Positions 26,721 through 37,500 of a DNA stretch of 64,000 nt are shown here, one piece after another. The notes beneath the pieces were generated by a model. It had not been told where the DNA came from and ran no database searches. It saw only the letters and a list, made by a program, of their open reading frames with translations. Positions within the stretch are counted from its first letter, which is position 1. The number at the start of each line of letters is the position of its first letter. A program made the position numbers and the translations under genes. The stretch is from Onchocerca lupi (taxonomy: Eukaryota > Nematoda > Chromadorea > Rhabditida > Onchocercidae): contig JAOVVO010000260.1 in the NCBI GenBank assembly GCA_028564675.1, positions 1 through 64,000 on the forward strand. Reading direction: 5' to 3'.

Positions 26721-26758
26721 AGGACTTGTGTTCAGCTCGTGGATTTCATCAGTCAGAA

Positions 26759-29700
26759 ATGCCTTGTGTAAGTTCAGTGTTATTCATTCCATTTATGCAT
26801 TTCTGATTAGCTCATTGATAATAGTAGTGGTGTATGAATATTAATCTTGTTTTTCTTCAGAAAGTTTATGGGTCTCCAAAAAGTTTTCGAGTACAGAAGA
26901 TTCTGGTTGCTGCCAAAATCGGAAATAAAGATGTTATTGTGCAGGATCAAAAACCTCCACATAATAAATTTCCTCTCGGAATGGTTGGTATATGAATATA
27001 TTTTTCGAATTTGGCCATGTTTTACTGATAAGTAGAAGTATTGCATTCTCCTTATATTCTTTTTTTGCACTTACTTCATGAGGAAAGGATATTTTGCTCA
27101 ACGAAATCTCGTATTTTCCATTTAATTTTCTTTTTGTTAGGTAAGAAGATGTTTTTTAGACTCCAGCAATGGAAGACAACAATTTCATATTATTTGGTGC
27201 TGACGCAATTATGCTTCATTTGGCAAGTGAATCGATGAAGAGCACAAATGTTAGGCTAAGAAATGATTTTTATTTTCCAATTCAATGGACGTTTTCATTC
27301 CCATATTCAAGCTTGTTATATGTTTGTTATTCTTGTTTTTTATGTCATATTTAATTGTTTATTATATTGGTGGACGATGTAATGGCTATTTTATTGCAGT
27401 GTTCCGAAGTATTGCAGTGGATGCAATGGTCTGAGGGACAGCTAATACCAAATGTTTTAAGTTACGTTCTACCGAGTGTTTCAGCTGCTCATATTGACAA
27501 TGAGGTATGTATCACTAATAGATACTTCTATTTTAGCGTTTGCTCGAGTAAATAAAGGAGTATAGGTACCGATGCACTTATCTTTTTATTGATTTCTTGT
27601 GCAGCATAAAATGAAGTTTTCTATCAATAGGAAAACAATACAGTGGTGCAGATTGGCTATAATATCTCGAAAGTAATGATATTTGGTGTGATCAGGCGCT
27701 TTGCAGCTTTTTTGTTGCAGGCCAATAAGTTCCGAGAAAATCAGGAGGGCTTTAAATATAACAACTATCAGTTAATAGTCGAATATTTGGTGATAGTAAA
27801 TGTTTATGAGTCACTTAAGTTTGGAATTGTTTTTTTTCTTGTTTATGTATTATGTTTTTATTACTTAACCGTTCTAGATATTGGAAGCAGCAAGGATGGA
27901 ATTGCTTACACAGCTCAAGTGTTTCAATGAATTGCTGCTAACAAAAACTTTCCTAGTCGGTGAAAGAATGTCCCTTGCTGATATTTCTGTAGCGTTGGAT
28001 TTACTTCCTGCTTATCAGGTGATCTTATTTGTTTTATGGTTTAAAGAAAAAAAAAGCTGTTGAAGTTTCAGCTATGGGATATTTCTAACATTTACTACTG
28101 AAATATTCTATCTTATGTTTTAGTATGTTTTGGATGAGGCGGCACGTGCGTCGTTGAATAACGTCAACCGTTGGTTTAAAACTATAATTAATCAAAAACC
28201 TGTTAAAGATATCATTGGAGAAGTTCAATTTGCGATAAAAGTCTCCAAGTTTGATAGTAAGTGTAAAGCATTGTCATCAGAACTGTTTCGTTCTTTAATA
28301 CTAATCCTGGTATTCTGTTTATTTAAAGAGAATCGAGGAATTATTTTTTCTTTTCCACCAGAGAAATTTTCTAAGTATTCATCGCCATGATTTGTGTTGT
28401 TTTTATCTAGCAAAACAGATTTTCTATGCAGTAAAAAATTTCCAGACTACTTAACTATGCTTTAGATTTTACAATAAGAAGTTATTTTCCAGATGCAAAG
28501 TTCAAGGAATTATCTGCAAAAATGCCTAGAGAACATGCTGATCATAAAGGTTGAAAATCTTGTGATAATTTCAGAGCTTTTCTAAGATTTTTATACTTGA
28601 ATTTTTAAATGGTCCTAGTTTTGTTAAGAAATGCCTCCTAATGACACATATTTCAGACGGAAAAAACAAGGAGCAGCATGATAAAGGAAACAAAGAGCAG
28701 GAGAAAGGAGGTGAATTTTATTTTTTCAAATGCATTTTCAAGTATTTTATTACTGCTATATAATTAGATTTATGCGAAAAATTCAGATAAGAAGACCAAA
28801 CAAACAAAAAAAGAGAATGATGACGAACCAGATGCTACTGATGAAGTGCTAGCTCAGGAACCAAAATCAGTTGATCCTTTCGCTGCTATGCCTAAAGGGT
28901 AAGAATTTTCATGAAAGTGCTGTTTGCTTTGGTTTCTACTTTTCTAGAATGTTTAGCTGGTTTGTTTTCATTTCAATTTCTTTTTTACTGATGGGTTATG
29001 TTTTGTAGAAGTTTTGTGATGGATTCCTTCAAAAGAGTTTATTCCAACGAGGACACAGCCACGAAAGCAATACCTTACTTCTGGGAAAACTTTGATTCGG
29101 AGAATTATTCGATTTGGTTTGCTGAATATAAATATCCCGAAGATTTGACCCTGACATTTATGAGTTGTAACCTTATAAGTGGTTAGTAATTACTCTTTTA
29201 AGATAAGATGAATATGATTTTTTATTTAAAATCGCATATTTTCACCCTCAAGCGGTATTAGCTGTCAATTGATAAACAAATTAATTCAGAGAATTTGGTT
29301 AGTACTTATGACTGTAGATGTGAAATTCCTCAGAGGAATTCTACACCTAGAAGAGTGAGACTCATAAGTCAATTAAGGAAAGTTAACGTCATATTGCTTC
29401 ACTTCTATTATTTTTATTCTAGAAAATTACATTTTGTAAAGTTTGGAGTTTTAGGAATGTTCCAAAGATTAGAGAAATTGAAGAAAAATGCTTTTGCATC
29501 AGTTTGTTTGTTTGGAACAGATAACAATTCAACAATATCAGGGATTTGGATTTGGAGAGGACATGAATTGGCTTTTAAGCTCTCTCCAGATTGGCAGGTA
29601 TGTTGAATGAATTTCTCGAAATGATTTGATTGATTGGAATTGACTCATAAGAAATAAAACGGATGTTTCGGAAGTGAAATTAGGGGAAAGTTTCAAATTT

Positions 29701-29866
29701 ATTGTAGTTATCATTATATTGTTGCTTTAAGGTAGATTATGAAAGTTACGACTGGAAGAAGCTAGATCCAGTTGATGAGAAGACGAAGAAAATTGTTAAT
29801 GAATATCTGATGTGGGAAGGTGATTTCGATGGAAAAATATTCAATCAGGGAAAAATATTCAAATAA
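26759..29866 (+). CDS. eef-1G: Translation elongation factor 1-gamma (eEF1G)
   Basis: eEF1-gamma is the scaffold subunit of the eEF1B complex that recharges eEF1A with GTP in the cytosol. The first exon codes for only three residues (26759-26767, MPC), then GTAAGT. Exons at 26861-26982, 27160-27249, 27400-27504 and 27878-28018 give the GST-like N-terminal domain (KVYGSPKSFRVQKILVAAKI; TKTFLVGERMSLADISVALD). About 28125-28860 gives the rest of the GST C-domain (NRWFKTIINQKPVKDIIGEV) and a Lys/Glu-rich hinge of micro-exons. From about 28870 on is the conserved EF1G C-terminal domain: VYSNEDTATKAIPYFWENFD, EDLTLTFMSCNLISG, MFQRLEKLKKNAFASVCLFG, TDNNSTISGIWIWRG, SPDWQVDYESYDWKKLDP, ending FNQGKIFK. 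It is close to C. elegans EEF-1G throughout. No break is seen. Confidence 0.96.
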
Positions 29867-32800
29867 CTTTTTGAATCCGCATAATATATTGCATTGTTGT
29901 TGGTGTTTTTAAAGGGTAAAAGAAGTTCACTTCATGTTCTTTGTCTTTAATTCTCCAAAATTAAACTAGTGAATTAGACTTTTATGGTCCAAGATAAGCT
30001 GCTTTCTTCTGGACAATCTTTGAGCTTTGTTAGTGTAATCCGGTAATCATTTATGATCTGATACCGAAGAATATTCATATTAACGAGGTACTGGTGTCGA
30101 GTGATTAGAAATCGCCCAGAGAATATAGTAATATAATAATGTGCAAATGTACCTTATAAGCTGGTTGAGTTTGTACATTAGGATGATTTGTCGGAAAATT
30201 TTTGTGATTTCGGGAAAAGGATACTTATGTTTGTAATTTGTTGATTGGAGATTGATTCTGCTCACTGCTATGACTCCGCTAGGTCAGTAAAAGCCTTTAT
30301 TAAGTTTATATGATATTATATCACAATATCGCCCTTATAAAATGGTAGGGATTGAATGCCACAATACACAGTAAGAAATCAAAAAATACGAACAGTTGTC
30401 TAAATACTACGATGTCATTTTTTCCATTTGTAACTGGTGTTCTTTCATTTCACTATTGTTTCCCCTGCTGCTGTGTCTCAGTCGATCCACTTTAAACTTT
30501 CGTTCCTGATCAATTATTGTTCAAGTTGTTGAACTTTCGAATTACCGCTTTTGTTATCATCGAACTATTCTCGGAATTGAATTACAATTGAATTCACTTT
30601 CGAAGTCTTTTCCTTTTAAATCCTCCGGAATTCATTGATCTCTTCGATCCATCCGCTTCGTGATCCCATCAGCTCTTTGACCCATTTGGAACTAATGTTT
30701 GGTCCTTTTACCATTCCTATATATAATTAATTACTTTGACATGCAGTTAATTACACTTTTTTGGCTTCGCCGACATGGTTCTTTGAATTTATTTTCTCCT
30801 TTTTTAGGTTCTTGGGTTTGTCAGTGGTTAAAAGTCGACTAAGTCTGAGAAGAAGAGGGAGAGAGAGAGAGAGAGATGTCGGGAAAATTTGTTTGTTGCA
30901 CAATCTGAAACTTGAGTAATTAAACCATTAGAAAAATTTGATAGTGCAAAGCACGACAATCACAAACATTGCATCAATAAAACATGATAACTACAAATAT
31001 CATATCAATAAAACATGGTAAAATTAATTGCGAAATTGCTAATATAATAAAAAGAGTAATAAGGGAAATCTAAATAACAGGTGAAATGATTGGAACGTAG
31101 AAAACGGCCTCCCGCTGACATGGATAGATTTGAAAATGATAGAAGAAGGAGGATTGATAATGAATACAACTGTGTTGTTGTTAGGTATAGGCTGAGAAGT
31201 TTATTTTGTGGGATACAGTTATGCATTTTTTTTATGCGATACCTATGCTTGTTAGATTATGGCAGAGATTAGAATTAACAGGAAATGGTCACATGCAAGA
31301 ATTTTACTGCTCATTTGCATTATGAGCAAAAAATCACTTTCCGGTGTTCAGTTGTTTCCGACAAGAGAAGGCTTTTTATTACTTGCGTCCTTAAATAATC
31401 CACAATTTGCTAATTGAAAATAAGTCATTAAAACAAGATTAATGTAGCAGTATTAAATAGTAAAAACTATATATATATCTAGCAAGGATTGGATGAAGTT
31501 CCAAACTTCGCTGTGTAAGCGCTAAAAAAAGATTATTTGCTTAACAGTAATATTTAGATGGAGAGGATGGATCTTATCCTATTTTTTGTAGGAACCGTGA
31601 GGCTTGTCATTTTTTGCACATATTATGAGTGAGGCTATTGGTTCAAGTTTTGTCATGAAATTTCTTTACGGAGAGTTAATGCAATATTTCAGATTTCCGG
31701 ATTAGGATACTATTATGCTGCCAATAATAAGAGAGAGATAGAAATGTATGGGAATTGGGCATTTATTTTTCGTGTGCTCAAAACTAAACTATTTTCAAAG
31801 CTTATGATTCTAAGTGCTTTTGAAGAAATTTCCAATCTGATATTTAACGGTGTGAGGAGATCAACTATGCTTATATTTAAAACAAGATAGAAGGAAACGA
31901 TAAAAAGGCGTATATTACTTTCGTGGATGCATTCTATATATTCCTAAAGTTTATGCAAGTTAGGTTACCGAGTTAGAAGTTCTGTGGTTACCAACATTTC
32001 AATTCCATGCCGGCAATTCATACTTTGAACAGAACCTGAAGTTTTATTCAAATCTAAATGTGGAACAGTTGTAAAAGAAGTTTGAAAATATATCTTCTTG
32101 GATGGATAGAAAAACAGAACTATCAGCTTTATCAACACAACAGTTCACATAATCCTACGGAGAAATTCAGAGGAATAAAACTGGAAAAAATTGCACAGAA
32201 GCTTGAGGCATAGTAGAGATTCTCATTTTTCTGGATTAGAAAGGATTTTCATCACTTTTGTCACCGTATATATTTAGGATTTAAATTACTCATAGAAATT
32301 GTTTTTCCCAAAAAGACATTTGGTAGCAAAAAGTAATAGATGCAAGTGCGCACAACTATTTCCTTCCAAAATTTCAAGGAAGGGATGTGTGAATGTTTTC
32401 GCTGACCGAACGATGTTTCGAGCTGTTAAATGTCGAGATTCATTTTAATTTGTTCTGATATTTTATTCTGATAATAGGATGACTCGCTGACCTATGCTGG
32501 TTGTTAATAATGCCATATGTGACTTCCTCTATCCCTACGAGATTCTTGAAGTGGGATTTGAAGTTTCAAAATCCGAAATCTATAACTAGTTGGGACTAGT
32601 AAGTAATAGTACTTATCCGTATTCTTAATTCAAATCTACAGTTTTCTGTTCCTCAGTGTTCTAAAGCAGTCATTTGTCCATTGATCATCGAAAAATTCTT
32701 TCACGAGTATCATTTGTGGCGCGAAAGTAGTACGAACTGATTCAGAATTTGAATTTGTTTTCTTTGGTGATGACTATTTGGTAAACCTTCCAATCGTCAT

Positions 32801-33266
32801 TTGTTCCGTTTACAAAGACTATTCAAAATTTTAAGTGATAGAGTTTAAGTGATGGAATTTTTAATAACACCGTAATTTAGTCAATATGCTATTTTAACGA
32901 TGTCCAAGAATAAGGAGGTTAATATAAAGCTGCCAGAGTTTCACTTTCTACTCTCAGCAAAGTTAAAATAATATAAGTCTTTATCCAGACTAGCCGCTAA
33001 TATCTGTACTTCTGCATATTACTTTAGCTTGATTTCTATTCTTCTTTTTTGATCAATTTGTACTTTTTTTTCCAAAAATTTTGAAATGATTAAAATTTAG
33101 TCTTCATTTTTGATAATAAATTTTGAAGAAAAACACAGGATCACGAGATATTTCTTATTTAGCATCTGTACACATTATGAGTAATAGAATAAGTTGTTGA
33201 TAGAGCAGTGAGTTTACAGGTTTACAGATTGTTATTCTACTTTCTACTAAAAGTGAGTACACTGAT
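29867..33266. other. Intergenic with an SL1-like relic and an orphan exon candidate
   Basis: About 3.4 kb without a recognisable gene. It holds a (GA)n tract at 30858-30876, the SL1-like sequence at 30905-30926, and a possible first exon at about 31078-31184 on the plus strand (MDRFENDRRRRIDNEYNCVV then a GTATAG donor). The downstream acceptors in this stretch lead to early stops. Confidence 0.5.
30905..30926 (-). repeat. Near-copy of the nematode SL1 spliced leader
   Basis: Read on the minus strand, these 22 bases match the nematode SL1 leader at 20 of 22 positions; the differences are one T for C in the middle and one C for G near the end. It is not an SL RNA gene: the leader is not followed by the GTAAAC donor but by ATTGTGCAAC, and no Sm site or snRNA-like body follows. 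It may be the 5' end of a retroposed trans-spliced mRNA; that is inference. Confidence 0.6.
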
Positions 33267-33672
33267 TTAAGCCTGTTCGCCATAAATATAAATACGCCGA
33301 GCGAGTTGAACATCTGCATAATAGTGACATGTTTGGCGCGATTGCATACAGATTTGTATCTTCGAAAAGACCTACTAAATAGACTTCAATGGTTTCTTGC
33401 AGGGCAAATACGGCCGATGATTGGGAACAAAGTTCGGTTTTGAAATCTGGCGCGATTTCGCGCACTAAACGCTGGAACGGAAGTTTACGGATAAACAATT
33501 TGGTAGACTTCTGGTAGTGACCAATTTCACAAAACGTAATGGTAACAGGACGATAACGATGCGGCTTTTTCACTCCGTCATTAGCGGGGCGCCGCGCAAG
33601 CAGTCGTAGCTAGCTGCTTCCATGGCGCTTTTTCTACTTTCGAGCGGTCGGTTTAGTTCGTTTGGTATCAGT
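33267..33672 (-). pseudogene. Processed pseudogene of histone H3
   Basis: An intronless H3 coding sequence on the minus strand, disrupted by at least one in-frame stop and frameshifts. The tail is recognisable as TARK, stop, then APWKQLATTA, then after a frameshift DGVKKPHRYRP. The core follows: REIGHYQKSTKLFIRKLPFQ-like sequence (first residues altered), RLVREIAPDFKTELCSQSS, EVYLVGLFEDTNLYAI. After a further one-base shift comes DVQLARRIYIYGEQA and stop at 33267. Substitutions hit residues that are nearly invariant in H3, so the copy is no longer a histone gene. Absence of introns and isolation from any histone cluster suggest retroposition. A divergent CENP-A gene was considered, but the stops and shifts argue against it. 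It is somewhat GC-richer than its surroundings. Confidence 0.88.
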
Positions 33673-34581
33673 TTGCTTGGATATTCTCTAATTATTGTTT
33701 GTAAAATAAATGAAGAATTGAAGAGTTGTTGTCAGCAGCATTGAAGTTATTATTTGAAACCAATCAAGATGAATCTTTTCGATTTCTTGGCTTTCCCACT
33801 CATTATTCCCTACTATCTTAGTTATAAAAACATTCTTTCATAAAGAAATTATGGAGGATAATATTTGAAAACAAAAATTACAGACAGTAAATCAATGTTT
33901 CATTCAATTTCGCCTACTTAAGGTCGTAGGACAATTTTAAAACCTTGAAAGCTTGAAGTGGAACAAAAGTTATTGAACTTTGGATCCATTTGAAACAAGC
34001 TTAAATGCTTGAAAGGATTCATAAGTAATTATGAAAACCAACAGAAGTCGTTATGAGGCGAAGTGTCAAAAATCTCTACATTGGTACCACTTCAAGATTC
34101 CATTTCTAAGAAAAGAAATTATTTTTGGAATCCACTCAAATTTATAGAGCTTTTGATCATAACAATGAAAAAATATAAATTGAGCACTTGAAATTAGACA
34201 TATATCTGACTGCCAGTGCTACTGATATCTCCTAAATAGCATCCATTACTGATCAACATGTATGTTAACAACGATTATTATAGAATATACTGAAACTTTC
34301 ACCCTCAATAATTTTCACTATAACTTCTGGACTTCCGAATTAAAAACTTAGCTCATTTGCTCTGGACGGAAAACGTTTAGTTCATGAATTTCCCATAAGA
34401 ACCATTCAAAAATGGTTTCTTTTAAGAAGGTTCTTTTCCCATTCTTTTAAAAAATTGCTATTAACTTCCTTATTCTTTTAATTACCAGATATTTTCTAAA
34501 AAATTTAGATGAGACCAAGTCATGAAATGAAAAATTGATAAATCTTTTTAGCGCAGTAAATGATGTCAACTAAAAAATAGT
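33673..34581. other. Intergenic, nothing recognised
   Basis: AT-rich sequence between the H3 pseudogene and the 3' end of the receptor kinase gene; no open frame or structure worth calling. Confidence 0.5.
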
Positions 34582-37500
34582 TTAAACCCGGCTAACTCGT
34601 GCTGGCCTAATATATATTGATGGAATGTCACTATCATCGGATGATGCAGTTCTGGGAGAGGAGTCAGGACTTGCCGATGATGATGATACAGGCGAACATT
34701 TTGATGGTTCAGATGTTCGCTGCTTTGGTCGACTTATCTCTGATTTTCTGGGATGTAGCTTTTTCGGCACTTCTAAAATTTGCAAAAATTATTCCGAAAT
34801 TTCGTTGAAAATATTCTATAAAGCAAGCAAAAGATCTTATCATCAAATACAAATTCTTTGAGAAATATCTCACCGTAACGATCAATTGATATGAAATCGC
34901 TATTGTCAAATCCTTTGTCGCAATCTTAAATAAATTTCAGTTAGCTTATGGACGATAACCATTCATTTATCATTAATTAATTCATAAACAGCTAGAAACC
35001 ATGCGATAAGTACGCTTAATAAATAGTTCAATCTATCTGACTATGACATGAACCATAGTGAAAAATGACTTGACCCCATTTGAATGAATTGATATCACTC
35101 GTAACACTATTCACTGACCTCGACCTTCGATTATTGATTTCCAAATCACCGAGACGAGCCTGCACTATGACAAATTTCAAGCATAAAACGGTGTATTTGA
35201 GTTCTGAATATTTCGGAAAAAAAAAAACTTTTAAATGGATACTTCCAGACTAAATGCTAACAAAAAAATTAAAAGATATAAATTTCTCTCCAATAAATAC
35301 GAACTTTCAGTGGTAAGCTTGCTTGCTACAAAGATTGACAGAAAATTATAAATACGAAATTAGCATACAGACGGTCTCGGACGCTCTCTGCGAAGCGAGC
35401 GTAAAATTGATGGGCGTCCCTGCTTTTTTGTTGAAGGATTATCTGAAAAGAAAGATTAGGAACATTTCATTTCTTACAGTAATAAATAGGACGATTGCTT
35501 AGAAAATGAAGGGTTATCAAGAAGCAGTCTTTCTTGATATTATCCGTCCTTAATTTTCATTAATCTGAAAAAATTTGCAGGAAAAAATCAAAAAATGAGT
35601 AACTCTGACCCATTATACAGACAAATATTCAAATTATTACAAACTAACCACTCTTATCGAATCTTATACTTCCACTACGTCCACTTTCTCCACGACTTAT
35701 ATTGGAATTGAAGGATAGTTCGAAGTTTGAATCAGCTCTTAATGATGAATAGTTGGGCGGATAAGGAGTATCTTCCTATATTAGATATTTTGCTTGAATA
35801 GAATTGAATTTTCATAGAAACATAAAATACTTAGATCTACCGCAAAAGTCGGCATAAGCCTTACAAAAAAGAAAGCAGTAATTAAAAAATAATCCAATAA
35901 TGCTGAAAACCTGGTACAATGGACAACCACGCAAAGCTTCCAATTCTGGCAAAAGATCAGCAAATCGTGGACGTTCTTCCGGATCGTAAATCCAAGCACG
36001 TTCCACAATAGCAAAACTGTAACCATTAAATAAACACGATAAAACAGTAGTCAAGAAATGAACACAAATGAGCTTACATTTCATTTGGGCAGAACTGCGG
36101 TTTCTCCGGCTTTCCACCATTTTTAACGAAGGACATTACCTGCAGCAGACAATTATTTTGATGAAACTAATTTTTTGAAAATAAAATCTATTGACTTTTC
36201 GTCTAATTTCTTTTGAAATTTCTTACAAATAAAGAAATCTTCAGAATAAAGCTTTGAGCTTTTGACTCTTTTTAAGCAAAATAAATTTTCCTGTTGTGTT
36301 GACAATTGAATAAAAGAAAAAGAACTTGAAATTTTTTTCAAAATATTTTTTTTTTTTTTTTTTTTGATGGATTGATCAATTGAGAAGAACTTTCTTGAAA
36401 GCTAACTTCTTTTCATATTAAATCAAATCAAATTTTGATCATTTTCATCAGAAATCTCACTTGCACATTATTTTTTCCTGAGAAAGGTTGTTGTCCGAGA
36501 GTTAGAATTTCCCACAATAGTATACCGAATGACCATACATCGCTTTTTGACGTGAAAACACGGTCGTTAATTGATTCTGGTGATAACCACCGTAATGGCA
36601 GGAAATCATCCCCATGTACACGGTAGTAATCATTGGTATATATATCACGAGCATGACCAAAATCAGCTACAATAAGGAATCAGCGTCTGGGAAAAAAACC
36701 GACAAGTAAAGTTTGGTCAGCTTCCGTTACCTTATTTCCATTTTCTTCAAAATATCACTCAATATTTTCTGGGATATTTCAAAAATTTTCCAAGTTCAAT
36801 TTATTTCAAACATTTTATATGAAAAATCGGGAAGCTCAAACAAATATTTCATCTTAGATTAAGAAGTGAGTTATTACCTATTTTTGTAATTCGTGTGTTA
36901 GAATTTCTTGAAGAAATGAGGCAATTTCTTGCCGCGAGATCTCGATGTACACGTTTCTTAACTTCTAGATATGCAGCACCACGTCCTACATCAACCATCA
37001 TTCCTATTAGTTCGTACAACGAAAGCTGTGACGGAAGACAGTCAGATGGACGGCTAAAGGATCATTAAGCGTAGGGAGAAAAATTCGCAAATATTACTCA
37101 TTTCATAAATGACTAAACAGATTGCAGAGGAGAACGAGAGATAACCTGGAACGAAGAAATCCAAGAAGGTCGCCGCCTTCCATGAGTTCAATAATCAGAA
37201 AATATGGCTCCGTTTCGAGTGATACACCCAATAATTTTACAATATTGGGATGATCAAAACTGCTTAAAAATAACGAAATTCAATTTAGAAAATTGTAATT
37301 ATAATTCTAGTTTCAATCATATATCGCAAAAAAAAAGAAAAAAAAATTACAAAACTTGCTTCATCAAAACCGCTTCTTGGAGAAATTTCATCCGATCTGA
37401 TTTGGAGAATCCGCTTCTTAGAGTCTAAAATTTTGAAATGCTTTTTCCAAATTTCAATGATAATAGAATGAAATAATTCGCATTATTTAAGAAAAAGGTT

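Larger units (their letters stand above)
25254..26758. promoter_or_regulatory. Divergent interval between WDHD1 and eEF1-gamma with extra coding-like sequence
   Basis: WDHD1 (minus) and eEF1-gamma (plus) are transcribed away from each other, so this 1.5 kb must hold both promoters. It also has coding-like stretches: plus-strand ATG at 25501 (MINLDFRRREDADYVDYF) after a TTTCAG; plus-strand 26211-26412 (KLSLLKQELMQKYREKLSRT) and 26489-26553 (VLERSFTDIDPNEIGK then stop); and minus-strand 26041-25960, which has its own start and donor. No single gene model closes cleanly. An A-rich tract at 26672-26698 and a TTTCAG acceptor at 26715-26720 precede the eEF1-gamma start. Confidence 0.45.

Noticed and set aside
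33267..33672. Functional divergent histone (CENP-A-like)
   Set aside because: In-frame stop in the tail and at least two frameshifts relative to H3; best explained as a pseudogene.
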